DNA of 64,000 nucleotides from assembly GCA_038049695.1 (NCBI GenBank), contig CP142451.1, positions 37,413,001 through 37,477,000 on the forward strand, in the 5' to 3' direction. The stretch comes from Cinnamomum chago. Its lineage: Eukaryota > Streptophyta > Magnoliopsida > Laurales > Lauraceae. Shown piece after piece: positions 43,521-57,095 of this stretch (within the stretch, counting starts at the first letter, position 1; each line of letters begins with the position of its first letter). The notes below the pieces were generated by a model. It did not search any database. It was not told the DNA's origin and saw only the letters and a program-made list of their open reading frames with translations. The translations under genes and the position numbers were made by a program.

Positions 43521-46483
43521 ATCTCGGTATCTTGAAAACATCTCACACTGGTTCAATTGGTTCAAGCCTAGAGTTGCACCAATTAGAATTTGGTCGCCCC
43601 ATTGATTGGTTTGATCTCAGCGGCTGGCTTTTAAATTATATATATAGAAATTTCGATCATAAAATAGATTTAGGTTTCCTCTCCCAACTCTACTAAAAAT
43701 AGGTATATATTCTCTTTCTTTTTCTCTACTTTTCTGTCATAGCATATGTGTAAAGTGTGAAAAAGAGGTGATTCTCCACTTAACGTGATTCCCCGCTAAG
43801 GATCATATTTGATCTGTCCTCATTTTCTGCGCTAATCCACATCTAAATTTTCTAATGAGGGGCCTCTTAATTGTTACCGTCCACTTAAAGGTGGTTGTGT
43901 TGTATGGTGTTGTTACTCTATGTATGTATATAATCAAGGGAAAATGTTCTCCTCTGAGCAACTGCAAGTGCAGCCCAACATTGTGGGGCCCATCTTTTAC
44001 CAGTGCGGCCCCTTTGAGAGTATTTTCATCCCATGAAATGGCATTCGGCCCACTTTTACACTCATTGGACTTCACTTGCCGTTGGATTGAATCCAAATCA
44101 AGGTACAGTTAAGATGCTATTAAATATGGGGCTACGATATTTGGCAGGGCTGATTTAATGGATCTCCTTTATTCATGACGAGACTTTTCAATATACCCTC
44201 CTCTCATTGGTAAACTTGCATATAAGTGGGTATGCAATCTTGAACATTTCTCATAATCAAGCAGGCAAGAGCTACATAGTTCATGATTTTCTAAGTCAAC
44301 GTACGGGCCTCTTGTCCCTTGCACGCCATTCCTATAATATTTTGTGTGAATTGACATTAGATCTAAATTCAAGGCCTGAAAACTCATGATTTGGATTCGA
44401 CTTGCATGTCCAACTCTTAAGTATTGACTCGGAGAGAGTCAACTCGATGATTCAAGAGAGTCATATTTTCTTTAAAAACATTTTAAGAATATGTAAAAAT
44501 AGATCAAATACATGTAAAATTTAAATATACATGTATTTACATGTGTTAATAATAAAAAATTTAAATTAGAAAATTTGTTACATTTCAATCAGTCACTTTT
44601 TAATTGCTAACTCCAAACCTCAAGTATTAATTACTTACATTTGACGGCCAAGTTTACCCTATATTTAAATTAATCTTTCATAAAAATGGGGTAATTCGAC
44701 ATAATCAAGAATCAACTCACCGAATTTTCCAATCTTGGATTCAATTTAATATAGTATTCAATAATACTATATCCCATACTGAATTTTACATTTAAGATTT
44801 TGTATCTTTTCCATCCTTGATCTTGAGGCCCTCATTCATATGCCATAATATATCGAATTAAGTTGAGTTTTTGACCAACTCATATCTATTGTAACACTCA
44901 GTGGGCCTCATAGGGTTTGCCCCACTCACATTAAGGGGGAATACATCGCTCAACCAGCACAATGTAATGATGTATGGTGTGGATGTAAGGTTATATCGGA
45001 TTTATTTGTGTACACCCCTCCCGAATTGCCACCAAACCCAAATTCACACCTATTAAATTCACACCTATTCACACTGATCAAACCAGTGAATTTGAGATCC
45101 ATAAGTTCTTTGGCCGATAGGTTTTTAGGGGCCTATATCTTGACAATCTCAAATCATTTGGATTTGAAATTTGAATGGCCCCGTATTCAAACGAAGCCAT
45201 GTCCATCCCCATCCCTCCCCTCTTGTGGACCCCACTTGGTCTCCTTGGGGAGATTGCCCGTGGAGATCATGAGAGAGAGAGAGAGATTATATATATTAGG
45301 GTCTTTTAACACACACAAAACCGGGGTTCTCCACGACAAAAGTTTGATCAAATGGTTGAAGTCCTTAACACTAGGTCATCAAAGTTTATTAAAGTTTAAT
45401 GGTCATATATATATATATATACATATATACATATATAGTGAATATTATCTTGAAATTTTTTTGAAGTGACTGATATTTAGATCAGTGTTTGTAAATTATA
45501 AAGAACTGGGGACTGACTTGCTGTGGAGCAAAGCTTCTTGGATAAACAAGGCTTGATTCATATAATTAACTCTAGATGGGTTGGACAAATATGTCATTAT
45601 GAACCTCACAAAATAGAGGTTTCCAAGGATCTATGATATAATCTGACAAATGGATAAGAAGATCTTGCTTTCGAAAGCTAAAATAGTCAGAACTAGAAAA
45701 TGAAAGTTGTCTTTCAACTATGCCTGCAAATCTGGTCCTTTGATGAACCAGCCCGGCCCGGCCGGACCCACAAAAAACCGCAAAATTCTTTTCTTTATTA
45801 GATATATATCCAAGGCAAAAGAAATTTCTCAAAAGAAAATACCCTCTTGTTGGATGTTTTTGAAATCTAGAATAATAAAAAAATGCAGACTTTTCAAAAT
45901 CCAGTCCACTATTCTATTTTTAATTTTTTTTTTATCAAATTCATACGGAGACTTGTGCGCACAGTGAGATTAAGTACACATCACTAACCGGTTCTGAACT
46001 TTCCACTCCAATGCCACAATACATAAAATTTCTTCAAATTGTCTGGTTGCCCAAAATCTAGCCAAAATAGATTTCCTCCTCTCAATGCTATTATTAGATA
46101 TATTTTTTTATTTTCTATATATATATTTATTTATTTTTCAAACACATACATGTGACCGTGCAATGCCTAGGTCCCGTAAACTTTCTAATTAACCCATGAA
46201 AAGAGTATTTGGCCTATAACTCCCAAACCAGATGTCTTTAGGGCATTGGGTATGAAAACACCCCTACAGGCTTACTTGCTCGGGTTAAAAAGGCTACGAA
46301 CCAAAACTAGTTACAAAACTTTATTCTTTTCAAGACTTCTAACTCAACACGTTTTTTTTTTTCGAGAGAGTAGGGAGGAGCTCATCGGACCCTGAACAAA
46401 AGGTAGCCATTTTCAATTTACCTGAATTAATTCTTTTTATTGAACCAAGAGATAAAAATACTCTTGAACTAAACAGTGCGTTC
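43521..46483. other. AT-rich stretch without recognised genes
   Basis: No domain recognised on either strand. Simple repeats: (GA)n near 45271-45287 and (AT)n near 45408-45440. The longest frame (45008-45469) has no recognised motif and runs into the AT repeat. Confidence 0.55.
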
Positions 46484-46734
46484 TGTAAGTCCATGGGGAT
46501 CCGAACCCTAGAGGGGGGGGTGAATAGGGTGAGCTTCTTTTATGACCAATTTTAACAATTTTAACTTCTTTAAAACAAACTAGTCACAAGTGATGATTAT
46601 CAAACAATATGCGGAAGCTAATATAAGCAATCATCACAAAGCAAGCACCATCACACAAGGATTTATAGTGGTTCGGCCTCAATGCCTACATCCACTACCG
46701 GCTTGTGATCCAACACCCCACCGGATTTCCACTA

Positions 46735-46885
46735 TTTATGCTTTTCAATAGGCTAAGCAATAACCTTTACAATATGCTTTCCAAGGCTAAGCAATAACCT
46801 TTACATTGATGTTTTTCAAGGCTTAACATCAACCTCTGCACTATGCTTTTATAGGCTAAGCAATAACCTCTTCAACCATAGGTTG
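46735..46885 (-). repeat. 33-35-bp repeat array in LTR copy 3
   Basis: Four units of GGCTAAGCAATAACC (plus strand), one altered to GGCTTAACATCAACC. Confidence 0.72.
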
Positions 46886-48137
46886 GTTATCTCACTAAAT
46901 TAGTGTCTAACATACACTTGATGGAGATTCAATTAAGCTCATTACATTGCCTCTTAATTAGGCGGATATGGAAGTGAAAAGCTAATACACACTCACACTA
47001 TGGATGCAAAGATGAAAGTACATGAAGTGTGTGTGTGTGGTCCTCAATCATTTTGAAATTGAAAGCTCATAAATGTATGCCTAAGGCTTTTGAAAGTTTT
47101 AGCTCAAAAACATTTATGATTGAGGAAGAATGCAATCACATGTTAAAAGTAACAACTTGTTAATGATGTCAAAGATACACAAGTTGTATGAAATGGATTA
47201 GCTCTAAACATGTGATGCATAGGGATGTCAATCAAATCAACATGAAGCTCAAAACATAAAAATAGATTTGATTGAAAAGAGGGGACAAATCATATGTAAT
47301 TATAAATACAACTTGAAAATGATATACCTATCAAAGTAAGGCAAGTTGTGAAACATTTAAAACAATAATACACATATGATTTGTAAAGATGTTGAATCCA
47401 AAACATAGGATACATTTGAGAGAGATTTTCTTATGATGGAAAAACAACAACCAATGATTCAACAAAGTATATGAATCATGTTACATATTTCATTAACATG
47501 ATCTACTTAGATTTACCAAAGATAAAGTACTACTTTGATGAATCAATGGTGATGTATCCAAAACAATAGATCTATTCAAAATATAACACATGCTAAGGAT
47601 ACAACACATCATAGGTTAATATGTTACTAAGATTTACCAATGATAAAACAAAACATGAAAACATATGATTTGTAAAGAAGTTGAGTCCAAAACATAAGAT
47701 AGTTTTGAAAGTGATTTTCTTATGATGGAAAACAACAACCAAAGATTCAACCAAGTATATGGATCATGTTACATATGATTTCAAAGATTTTTCCATTAAC
47801 ATGATCTACTTAGATTTACCAAAGTTAAGTACTACTTGGATTGAATCATATGGTGTTGTATCCAAAACAATAAATCAACTCAAAACATAACACATGTTAA
47901 GGACACAACACAAACATAGTTTAACATGCTAGAAATGATTTACCAAAAATAAAACAAAAGCATGAAAACATATGATTAAGGAAGGAAGAGCCTACTTGGT
48001 GGTTTAACTTCATTAATCCAAGCTTTAGCTTTCCTAATCATCCCCTTCATCCCTTGGTTCTTTTCCCTTTTGATATGCCTCAATACCTCTCAAGGAGGGG
48101 CTTAAAATTCCCAACTTTTGGCAAGGGAAAGAACTCA

Positions 48138-48147
48138 TATTTATAGC
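48138..48147 (-). promoter_or_regulatory. TATA element of LTR copy 3
   Basis: Minus strand GCTATAAATA, in the same context as 9105-9114. Confidence 0.6.
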
Positions 48148-48172
48148 AAAAAGTTGCCAACGGCTAGTCCTC

Positions 48173-48299
48173 GGTCGACCTAGACACAGGTCTCAGTCGA
48201 CCGAGAACACACAACGGTCATAGTTCTGACCGTTGGTGCTCCCAGCAAAATTCTGCCTGCAGTGTCCTCGGTCGACCGAGACCTGTGGGTCAGTCGACC
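48173..48299. promoter_or_regulatory. palindrome array in LTR copy 3
   Basis: GGTCGACC at 48173 and 48270 and AGTCGACC at 48195 and 48292. CTCGGTCGACCGAG (48267-48280) is a perfect 14-bp palindrome. It lies just upstream of the minus-strand TATA at 48138-48147. Confidence 0.73.
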
Positions 48300-48926
48300 G
48301 GCGACACTGCCGGGCCACTCCCCTTTTTGCAAAAAATCAACTTTTCACATTTTAAAGGTATTTCTTTGGGGGATCTTTTGGCCACTAAATCAAGCTTTAA
48401 AAACATGTTTTAAAGATTCTAATGGTTTTTAAAACATGAACATAAAAAGCCTAAAAAGTTTATGAAAACTTTAAAACCATAGGCTAGCTTGATTTCTAAA
48501 ACTCTTTTCAAAAACAAATGCATCCAAGTTTTAAAATCAAATCATGCATAAATTGATACTTTTACAAAACTTAAAAGCAATGCATGAATAAAACAAGATT
48601 TCAAGTTTATTTAAAACCATGTAAGTGTGTGTGAATCAAATGATGCTAGAATGATAATGCATCCATCAAATTGCAATCTACAAAATCCCTAACACGTTCA
48701 CATTATATTTTCCAGAAAAGTCCGAAAGTAACATCTTAGCTTCCTATCCAAAGCTTTGAGAAATTTATATGTGTGTGTATCTAAGGGCAAGCTTAGATAC
48801 TCCCTTCATAGGTTTCTTCATTAAAAAAAGAAGGACCTTCTTTTTACTTCCTTCCGAAACTTCAAAAACTCAGAATTTCTTAAATATCTTCAATTCATCT
48901 CAATTCCTTTGAAAACTTCCCTTTTC

Positions 48927-50387
48927 CTAGGGGTTTTTTTTTTTTTTTTTTGCAAAAGATGTTGAACAACAAGCGACTAAGTTGCGCACACCCCCAAACC
49001 TAAACCTGACATTGTCTGCAATGTTATGAATGAAAAAAATGCAATGGGGTGAGTGCGATGGTAATGCTAACCACTCAGAGTAAATGGGATCCTGAAGCAG
49101 AATTTCCTCAGTGTGTTTGTCTTTCGAATCAAGAAACGGTTTCAACCGTTGGCCATTCACTTTGAAAACATCCCCATTCTTGGGATTTTAAATTTCCACA
49201 ACACCATGAAAGTAAATAGTCTTGACAATGAATGGACTAGTTCACCGGGTTCGTAACTTCCTCGGAAACATGTGTAACTGGGAGTTATACGAAAGGACTT
49301 TCATACCCAGTTCAAAGGATTTTCTTAAAATTGACTTATAATGGTTCAACTTCATTCTTTCCTTATAGATCTTGGCATTCTCATAGGCATCATTTCTAAG
49401 TTCTTCCAACTCATTGAGTTACAATTTGCGCAGATTACCTGTAGTGGGTAAGTCAAAATTGAACTTCTTCATGGCCCAATAAGCTCTATGTTCAAATTCA
49501 ACGGGCAAGTGGCATGCATTCCCATAGATCAACGTATATGGGACATCCCAGTAGGTGTCTTGTAAGCAGTTCGATAAGCCTACAATGCGTCAACCAATCA
49601 TAAAGACCAGTCTTTCCGGGTGGGATTGACTGTCTTTTCCATAATTTATTTAATTTGCCTATTCAAAATTTCTGCTTGGCCACTGGTTTGCGAGTGATAA
49701 GGTGTTGCAACCTTATGAGTGACAAAGTGTTTTCTCAACAAACTCTCAAAGGGGAGATTGTAAAAATGAGTGCCTCCATCACTAATGATCGCTCTAGGGT
49801 TATCGAAACGAGAAAAGATGTGATCTCTCACGAACTTAATCACCACATGGTAGTCATTCTTCTTTGTCGGTATGGCTTCTACTCACTTGGAAACATAGTC
49901 TATTGCAAGCAAAATATAAAGATTTTCGAAGGAATTTGGAAATATCCCCATGAAGTCAATTCCCCACACATAAAAAATTTCTACCATAAGTATGGGATTC
50001 AAGGGCATCATGTTCCTCTGATTGAGCTTGCCAAGCTTTTTACACATCTCACAATTCAAACAGAAAGTATGGCAATGTTTAAAGATTATGGGCCAGTAAA
50101 ATCCACACTGCAAAACTTTTGCAACTGTGATTTTTGAAACTAAAGTGGTCCCCACATGCATGATCATGGCATAATGAATTGACCGAGTAATGGTCATGAT
50201 CAGGATTGCATCTCCTGATGATCTGGTATGGGCAGTAATTAAAAAGATACGGGTCATCCCAGAAAAAGTACTTGACCTCAGCTAGAAATTCTGATCGATC
50301 CCATTTTGACCAATGTGTGGGCATCTCCCTTGTAACAAGGTAATTGATTATATCTACAAACAAGGGGATCTGGGAAATACTGAACAA
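48927..50387 (-). pseudogene. Athila-type integrase (broken)
   Basis: Minus strand. THWSKWDRSEFLAEVKYFFW (near 50320-50265) and LFNYCPYQIIRRC lead into the HHCC finger; after a frameshift near 50180 CLNCEMCKKLG completes it (near 50065-50035). The core has GIDFMGIFPNSF (first Asp, near 49960), a stop at 49883, ISDGGTHF (second Asp, near 49785) and SGQAEILNRQIK (Glu, near 49660). The tail ends VNGQRLKPFL and LQDPIYSEWL (49155-49080). All three catalytic acids survive, but frameshifts and stops separate them. Confidence 0.82.
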
Positions 50388-51790
50388 TTATTCATCAGGA
50401 AGATTTTTATTCAGTGGGACCTCATATGATGGCTCTAAGGGTAACCTCGAAAGATGGTCTGCTACAACATTCTCATATCCTTTTTCATCTCTTATTTCCA
50501 AATCAAACTCTTGTAGCAAGAGGATCCACCGGATCAATTGAGCTTTTGCATCCTTTTTGGATAGAAGGTATCTCAGAGCTGCATGGTCCGTGTAGATGAT
50601 GAATTTGGACCCTATCAAGTATGAACGAAATTTCTTCAAGGCAAAAATCACAGTTAGCAATTCTTTTTCAGTGGTTGTGTAATTTAGATGTGCATCACTA
50701 AGGGTCCTACTTGTATAGTAAATCACATGAGGTAACTTTCCAACCTGTTGACCCAAAACAGCTCCAATAGCAATATCGAATGCATCACACATTAACTCAA
50801 ATGGAATGATCCAGTCAGGTGGTTGAATCATAGGGGCTGAAGTTAGTTCATTTTTCAGTCTTTCAAAAGCCTTCAGACACTTCTCATCAAATTCAAACGG
50901 GGCATCTTTTGTCAGCAATTGGCACAAAGGTTTAACAATTTTTCTAAAATCCTTGATGAATCTACAATAAAAACCAGCATTGCCCGGGAATGATCGAATC
51001 TGCTTAACTAATTTTGGCGGTGATAATTTGGAGATCGAATCAATTTTTGCTTTGTCCGCCTCAAATCCATTATCAGAAATAACGTGTCACAGAACTATGC
51101 CCCTTTTTACCATAAAATGACATTTATCTCAATTTAAGACTAGATTCTTTTCTTTGCATCTTGCAAAGCACAAGGGACAAATATTGTAAGCATTCCTCAA
51201 AAGAATTGCCAAAGACCGAAAAATCATCCATGAAAACCTTAATGAATCTTTCCACCATCTCAGAAAATATGCTCATCATGCACCTTTGAAAGGTGGCCGG
51301 TGCATTGCATAGCACAAAGGGCATGTGTTTGTAAGCAAATGTGCCAAAAGGACAGGTGAAGTTGGTCTTTGCCTGGTCCTCGGGTGCAATTGGTATTTGA
51401 TTGTAGCTGGAATAACCATCAATAAAATAATAATATGCATGATCGGCTAGCCTTTCGAGCATTTGATTCATGAATGGGAGGGGGAAGTGATCTTTCCGAG
51501 TGATCGAGTTCAACTTCATATAATCAATGTATACCCTCCATCCAGTCTTTATTCTAGTGGGTACCAATTCATTTTGCTCATTTTGAACCAATGTTATCCC
51601 TGATTTCTTAGTTTCCATTTGAACCAGGCTTACCCATGCACTATCAAATATGGGGTAAAGCACCCCAAAATCGAGTAATTTCAAGACATTCAACCTCATC
51701 ACTTCCTTCATTGTAGGGTTCAGTCGCCTCTGTGGTTCACGAGAAGTTTTTACATTTTCTTACAAATGGATTCTATGTTGGACCACACAT
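50388..51790 (-). pseudogene. Athila-type reverse transcriptase and RNase H (broken)
   Basis: Minus strand. RT begins near 51745 (RRLNPTMKEVMRLNVLKLLD) and includes TGWRVYIDYMKLNSITRKDH, DQMLERLADHAYYYFIDGY, MPFVLCNAPATFQRCMM and the catalytic FMDDFSVFG (near 51235-51205). A TGA at 51124 falls just before DKCHFMV, and another follows in the GIVL segment. RNase H (50927-50388) shows [30 protein letters not shown] and [12 protein letters not shown]. The GSGWxxxIDY and FMDD forms point to the Athila lineage. Confidence 0.85.
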
Positions 51791-51793
51791 GGG

Positions 51794-53830
51794 TGTTGAC
51801 ACAAAAAATGTCACTATGCCTCATCAAATACTTTCAAACATCAAGAAGTTACATGCAGTTACATCCGACCACAACAGGTAATGCTACTTCAAGCATCAGA
51901 TCTTGTCAGAATCATCCAGAAACTGCAAGATCCTTCAAAATAGCCGTAAGAAGAGTACACAAGAAGTTTTGGGTCAATTCAACATCATTTGCCCTAACTT
52001 CACTCTTCCAACAACTGAACGGAAGCTCCCAACAGTGATGAAGCTGGAGGCCTTGTTTTACAAAATAGAGCACATAGAAGAGTACATATGAAGTTTTGGG
52101 TCAATTCGACATCATTTGCCCTAACTTTACTCTTCCAACAACTGAACAGAAGCTCCCAACAGCGATGAAGCTGGATGCCTTATTTCATAAAACAAAGCAC
52201 ATAGTTGGCCTCAAAATGCCACTAGAAAGCTCCACATCAAATTTCAGGCTATTCAGACACTGCTTGGCCCAAAATGCAAAGAGTCGCACTCTCCATGCAG
52301 CAAAGTTAGCCCTCCCAGCGACAACAGCATCAGAGATATCAAATCTTTAATCAGAGCCTATGGATGGTCTTAAAACACTTCCAAGAGGCTCTAAGTCAAA
52401 TTTTAGGTCAAACAGACAACGTTTGACCCAACATCATCCCTTAAATGACAAAACCAAGCCCTTCGGTGGCAGAAACCACCGAGGCCATCACTTATAAAAA
52501 AAAGTACATTAGTGGTCTCAAAAGACTTCCAAGCGGCTACATGTCAAGATTTAGGTCATTTTGACATCAATTGACCAGATTTTGACCACCCGGAAGCTAA
52601 ATCAGGCCTCTCGGCGGCGGAGCTCCTTGGGGCCATGATTTTCAAATCGAAGCTAATTGATCATCTTAAAATGGTTCCAAGAGGCTCCCTGTCAAATTTA
52701 AGATCAATGGGACATCGTTTGACTTTACATTAAAGCGCGCCATCTTCCTCACGAAAAAATCAAGTCTACAGGCGACAGGACCCTACACGGCTTCAAAACT
52801 CAAAAGAAAGCCTATGGTTGTTCCTATTTATTGCCCATGAAGCTTCACCTCAAATTTCAAGTCATTCGGCATCATTTGACCCAGTGTTGGCTTCTGATGG
52901 CAAATCCGCACCTCTACGCGATGAAGTCTTTGACTTTCCCAGAAAATAAAAAACTTTGCCCTCTGATTGCATGGCTTTTCGTCAATTTTCTATAGTGAAA
53001 TCATGCCAAAAATTATACAAAAAATACCAAGAAAAATGTTAAAGAAGGAAAAATCAGAAAAAACCAGAAGACAGTCGAAAAAGGCGACTATGGAAATTCG
53101 GGTCGCCTGGTTTTCGCCGAAAACCCATTTTTGGGTATTTTTTTTCGCGTTTTGAGCTACTTGACCTCTGTGATTTTCCAAAAAAAACTTTTCGGGGAAA
53201 GAAATCCATCGATCTTTGACAACATCACGGATTCACAATCGAAATCATGGGGTCATCATCGAACACTTCGAAATCGCTAACCGGCGAACCAAGAAAGCAC
53301 ACTTTCTGCCCGACCGATCAAGAAATTGACAAGAACGATGATACCGGCCCACTGGTAACAACTAATATCTGAAATTGTATGATAATTTGACAACAATCGG
53401 CATGAAAAATCCATTGCTGATCAAGGTTCTCTACATCGCGGGTAGAATTCCAAAAGATGCGGCGCGACTTGCGACTCTTCAAGTACTTTGACGGTCACTT
53501 AATGCTGTTGATGGCCCATTTTATGACAAATTAATGTGGCTGATTACTCATTTTTGTGGACGGCTCAATCAGAAGCCAAGGAGTGGGAGTTACAAGCCAA
53601 CATAATTATGGCATTAAACCATGTAACTTCTCCCATCATGGAGTTTAAATTCAATTAAAAGCTCATTATTCTCCAATGGCCAATTAAAACTCAAGAGAAA
53701 GGAGTTACAAAAAACATTAATGAAAATGTGTAACTCCTCCCATCATGGAGCATTAATGCAATAAATGCATTTAAAGCACATAAACTCCCCCCATGGCCAC
53801 CAAAAGCCTATAAAAGGAGGTCATTTCCAC
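51794..53830 (+). repeat. TGTTGACAC-type long LTR, truncated copy
   Basis: Starts TGTTGACACA exactly where Athila RT is cut. It is homologous to 60931-62540 block by block (ends near TATAAAAGGAGG in both). It diverges after about 53830. ATGGG precedes it, but a second copy was not found, so insertion cannot be proved by target duplication. Two tandem ~127-bp units lie at 51953-52208. No coding sequence. Confidence 0.75.
51953..52208. repeat. tandem duplication, ~127-bp units
   Basis: Two units both contain AAGTTTTGGGTCAATTC and AGCACATAG. They differ by scattered substitutions. Confidence 0.75.
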
Positions 53831-54087
53831 CATTCCAGGACATGATGATGTGCATGACATGCAAATCCTAAAACAAAAACTGTACATCGTTGTTGCTACG
53901 ATCCAAATGATGATCTTACATCTGTTGAAGAAGCTCCGCAGCAACCACCACTACAAGGTGACCAAAGATGCTTGCACACCCCCCTCCCCCCCCACTCCCT
54001 CTCGACCCTCTTGTTTTGTCTCCATGGTTTAGACGCAACTTTTTAGCCTGTCTACTTAGACTTTTATTGGATATAGGATCTCCTATT
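53831..54087. other. junction between two LTRs
   Basis: Short stretch not shared with the sister LTR at 60931. One frame reads a polar, proline-rich peptide (near 53893-53980), not recognised. Confidence 0.4.
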
Positions 54088-55183
54088 TGTGAGCCCCACC
54101 CTTGTGGACCCTCATTTTTGTTTGAATTATGTTAATCATACTAATTAGTAAATATTAGTAAGGGTAGTATAGTATTTTCCCAGCATTTAGTCTCCTTTTG
54201 TATATTATAAGTTCTTTAGGGTGTTCATAGTTTGTAGCAATTTGTTAGTTAGCTAAAGGCCCTTGCTAGTAATTAGAAGTAATAGAAGGGGTTTTCCACA
54301 TGAGAATATCTCAATTTCAACTAAAAAGTACTTATCCTAGTTTATCACTAACCAAAGGAGGACATATTAGACATTCCTTTGCAACACAAACTATAAAACA
54401 ACCCCTCCCATCCCAAACGAACCTTCATGCTCTCTCTTTTTCTCTCATTTCCCTCTATTTTTTCTCTTCTCTCTTATTTTCCCTCTAATTCCTTCATTTC
54501 CCTCCAAGAATTCCCTTTCTTTCTCTCTATAAACCCTAGATCTCAATACCTAGTAAGAAGAAGAGGATGATCTCTACAAGCTACTGATATTGCCTTCTCT
54601 AAGGATCTATCTCATCTTATAGATCTCTCATCTCTCTGCAATTCAAGGTACTTCTTTCTCTCTCTAGCTCAATTTCCCTAGAATTCTCTCTTTCTCTCTC
54701 TAGATTCCATTCCTTATTGCAATTCACTTGTGGATCTGGGATTAGGTGTTATAGATCTACTTACATCTAAATTTTTAGGTTGATTGAGTGATTGGAGACC
54801 TTAAAAGCTTGGAATTCTACCTTGGAGCTTGGATTTCTCTTATTTCTAATATTTCATTGCATTTGGATTAGAGGCAAGTACAATATACCTATTCAACATG
54901 GAATGGATGTCTCATGTCATTTGATTCTATAATTCAATTCAATTGGATGTTTGAGTGCATAGATTTGCCCTTTTGAGCTTGTTTTCATGGTTGTTTGTCA
55001 TTGATGGGTGAGATTTCTCATTTGGAAGATTAATGGCCCAATTGTCGAGGTTGGATGACGATTGAAGTATTTTTTTTATGTATGTTTCCATGATGGATGG
55101 ACGAGGTTGGATATGATTTTGATGGAAATTGGATTGATTACATGAAATTCCATAAATATGGAAAGTTACAGGGTGCACGTACT

Positions 55184-55545
55184 TGGTCGATCGGCCTGTA
55201 GTCAGGTGACCAGGAACACTGGAAATCCAGAATTTCAAGTCCTAGTTAGCTTCTTGGGAAATTTACAGAGGCAGTGTACTCAGTCGACCGGACCTTGTGC
55301 CCCGACGACCAGATACATTAATGACTCTAGACTACTTCCATTGTACCTAGTCAACCGGACCTTAGCTAGGTTGACATGATGCACTGAGAATGTCAGGAAT
55401 TTAGGTTTGGCCTGGGTACTGGTTGATTAAGGTAGGCTAGTGTACCAAGTCGACCGGCTGGCCACTTGGTCAACCGGATACTCTGGAAATCTCAGTACTC
55501 AACTCAGGTCCTAGCTTCTGATCCCTGTGTAACAGGTCGACCCAA
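55184..55545. promoter_or_regulatory. decayed palindrome array in family A LTR
   Basis: Recurrent GGTCGATCGGCC, AGTCGACCGGACC, AGTCAACCGGACC, AGTCGACCGGC and GGTCGACCC forms at irregular spacing. The family B LTR inserted six bases after the last one. Confidence 0.6.
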
Positions 55546-56936
55546 CCCTTGTGTGAGAACCCGACCCCTAATCTCTTGGATTAGTGTTGTTTTATTTGTG
55601 GATTAGTTCTTTTAGTGGGATTAGTAGTTGTTGGGTTGAGTTTGTGAGCTAGAATGAGTTTTCTTCTAGTTTTGGGTTTTTTAGTGCTTTGGTAGCTTGT
55701 GGGGCCCTTTGGGGGTTCCCTTTTCGGCTTTGCATTTTCTTGTGAGATTTTCCCGATTGGTTTCGTATCGTGTTTTTGGCCCATTGCATTCATCTTGAGG
55801 AATCCTACAACTTTCATGTTGATCCCATATCCATTTGAGAACCCGAAAACCGATTTCTTGGCCTTGAGGGCAAAACAGTCTTTTCACACCAAATCTGTAC
55901 CCAAAACTCGATATTCTCGAAATCCGTGAAACATACACTTTTTGGAAACTAGATATTTCGACGATCATTTCTTCCTTCTTCGTCGAATCCATCCGAGGTC
56001 CCGAATTAGATGATTTCAGCCACCCAAGTCCCTTAAGTTGTGGGACCCCTTCTCACTTGCTATAAGAGAACCCACCTCCCCTTCCTTCTCCATTTTCATG
56101 TTCCAGCACACATTTGAGCCTAGGGTTTCCTAGCAAGTTTCTTCTTCTTCTTCTTGCTCTCTCCATCTCCAAGCTACACCAATCTTGCACCAACATCAAA
56201 ATGGAGACCATCTTCTTCTTCCTCTTCACCATGGCTCCCCATTGATACCATTTTTGGAGAAATCTCCCAACCTAGAGACCTCCCTTGAGCTTGTTCTTCT
56301 CATTTCAAGGTCATCCAAGTAAGTGATTCTTCCAATCTTCTAGATATGTGTTCTTCTTGCCCTTGAGAAGCTCCATTTTCATTATTGGGAGTTCTTTCTT
56401 CTTCTTCATTGTTTAACCCATTTTTGGGTTGTTTTGGGGGTTTTTGTAGAGATTGTGGATCTTGAGCCTAAGAGGTGATTAGGAGCTTGGATTTGCTTGA
56501 TTAGAGTCAAAGGCAAGTGGATGAATGGATTGTTTTGCTTATTAACATGTTTTGTGATAAAAATCTTGATTTCATTGATGGTTTTGGTAATTTTAATAGT
56601 TGTTTTTGATATGATAAATATTGATTATGAGATGTGCTTATTGATGAGTTATTCTTTCTTGTTAAGCTCTTGAAAGTGCATGCATCCTATTGTCAAGAAT
56701 TTCAAATGGTTTCACATGAATGAGTTTTCTCCACTTTGAGTTTTATTGTGGATGGAATAGATGGAAAGGATGGAAATGGAGGAACTTGAAATGAGGAGCT
56801 CTTTAGCTCATTCTAATACCTTGGAAACATGTATTAAGTATCCTTGTATCTAGTCTTATGTGATTGATTATATGTGGGAAGGAAAGGAAAGAAAAATGAA
56901 GAAAATCCAAGTCCCGGACCTGCACTGCGCCCAGGA

Positions 56937-57095
56937 CCGATCGATCGGACGTGCAGACCGATCGATCGGTCTGTCAGTAACTGTAAGGGTTTTTGGACCG
57001 ATCGATCGGGCCCTGTGTAGAAATTTCGACCGATCGATCGGTACCTGTTCAGAAAATTTTGGCCGATCGATCGGACCTTCGGTCCGATCGATCGG
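56937..57095. promoter_or_regulatory. palindrome array, CCGATCGATCGG, six exact copies
   Basis: Exact 12-bp palindromes at 56937, 56958, 56998, 57030, 57063 and 57084. The second extends to the perfect 16-mer GACCGATCGATCGGTC (56956-56971). The spacers are unrelated to each other. Confidence 0.85.

Larger units (their letters stand above)
46484..48694 (-). repeat. solo LTR, family S copy 3 (2211 bp)
   Basis: Perfect target duplication CGTTC (46479-46483, 48695-48699). On the minus strand it starts TGTTAGGGATTTTG and ends with the C-run (8 bases here) and a GGACTTACA end. It shares with copy 1 the TATA context, the ~300-bp tandem duplication (about 47370-47990) and the 33-35-bp repeats (46735-46885). 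The palindrome cores have the same GTCGAC centre but different flanks. Confidence 0.92.
48700..51793 (-). mobile_element. Athila-type Ty3/gypsy element, partial
   Basis: On the minus strand RT, RNase H, integrase and the integrase tail follow in order with motifs close to plant Athila pol. The 5' part is cut at 51793 by a TGTTGACAC LTR. The 3' part runs into the family S solo LTR. Neither of its own LTRs is recognised. Confidence 0.83.

Noticed and set aside
45008-45469. A 153-codon plus-strand open frame
   Set aside because: It has no recognised domain and its C-terminus is translated from an (AT)n repeat; it is likely chance.
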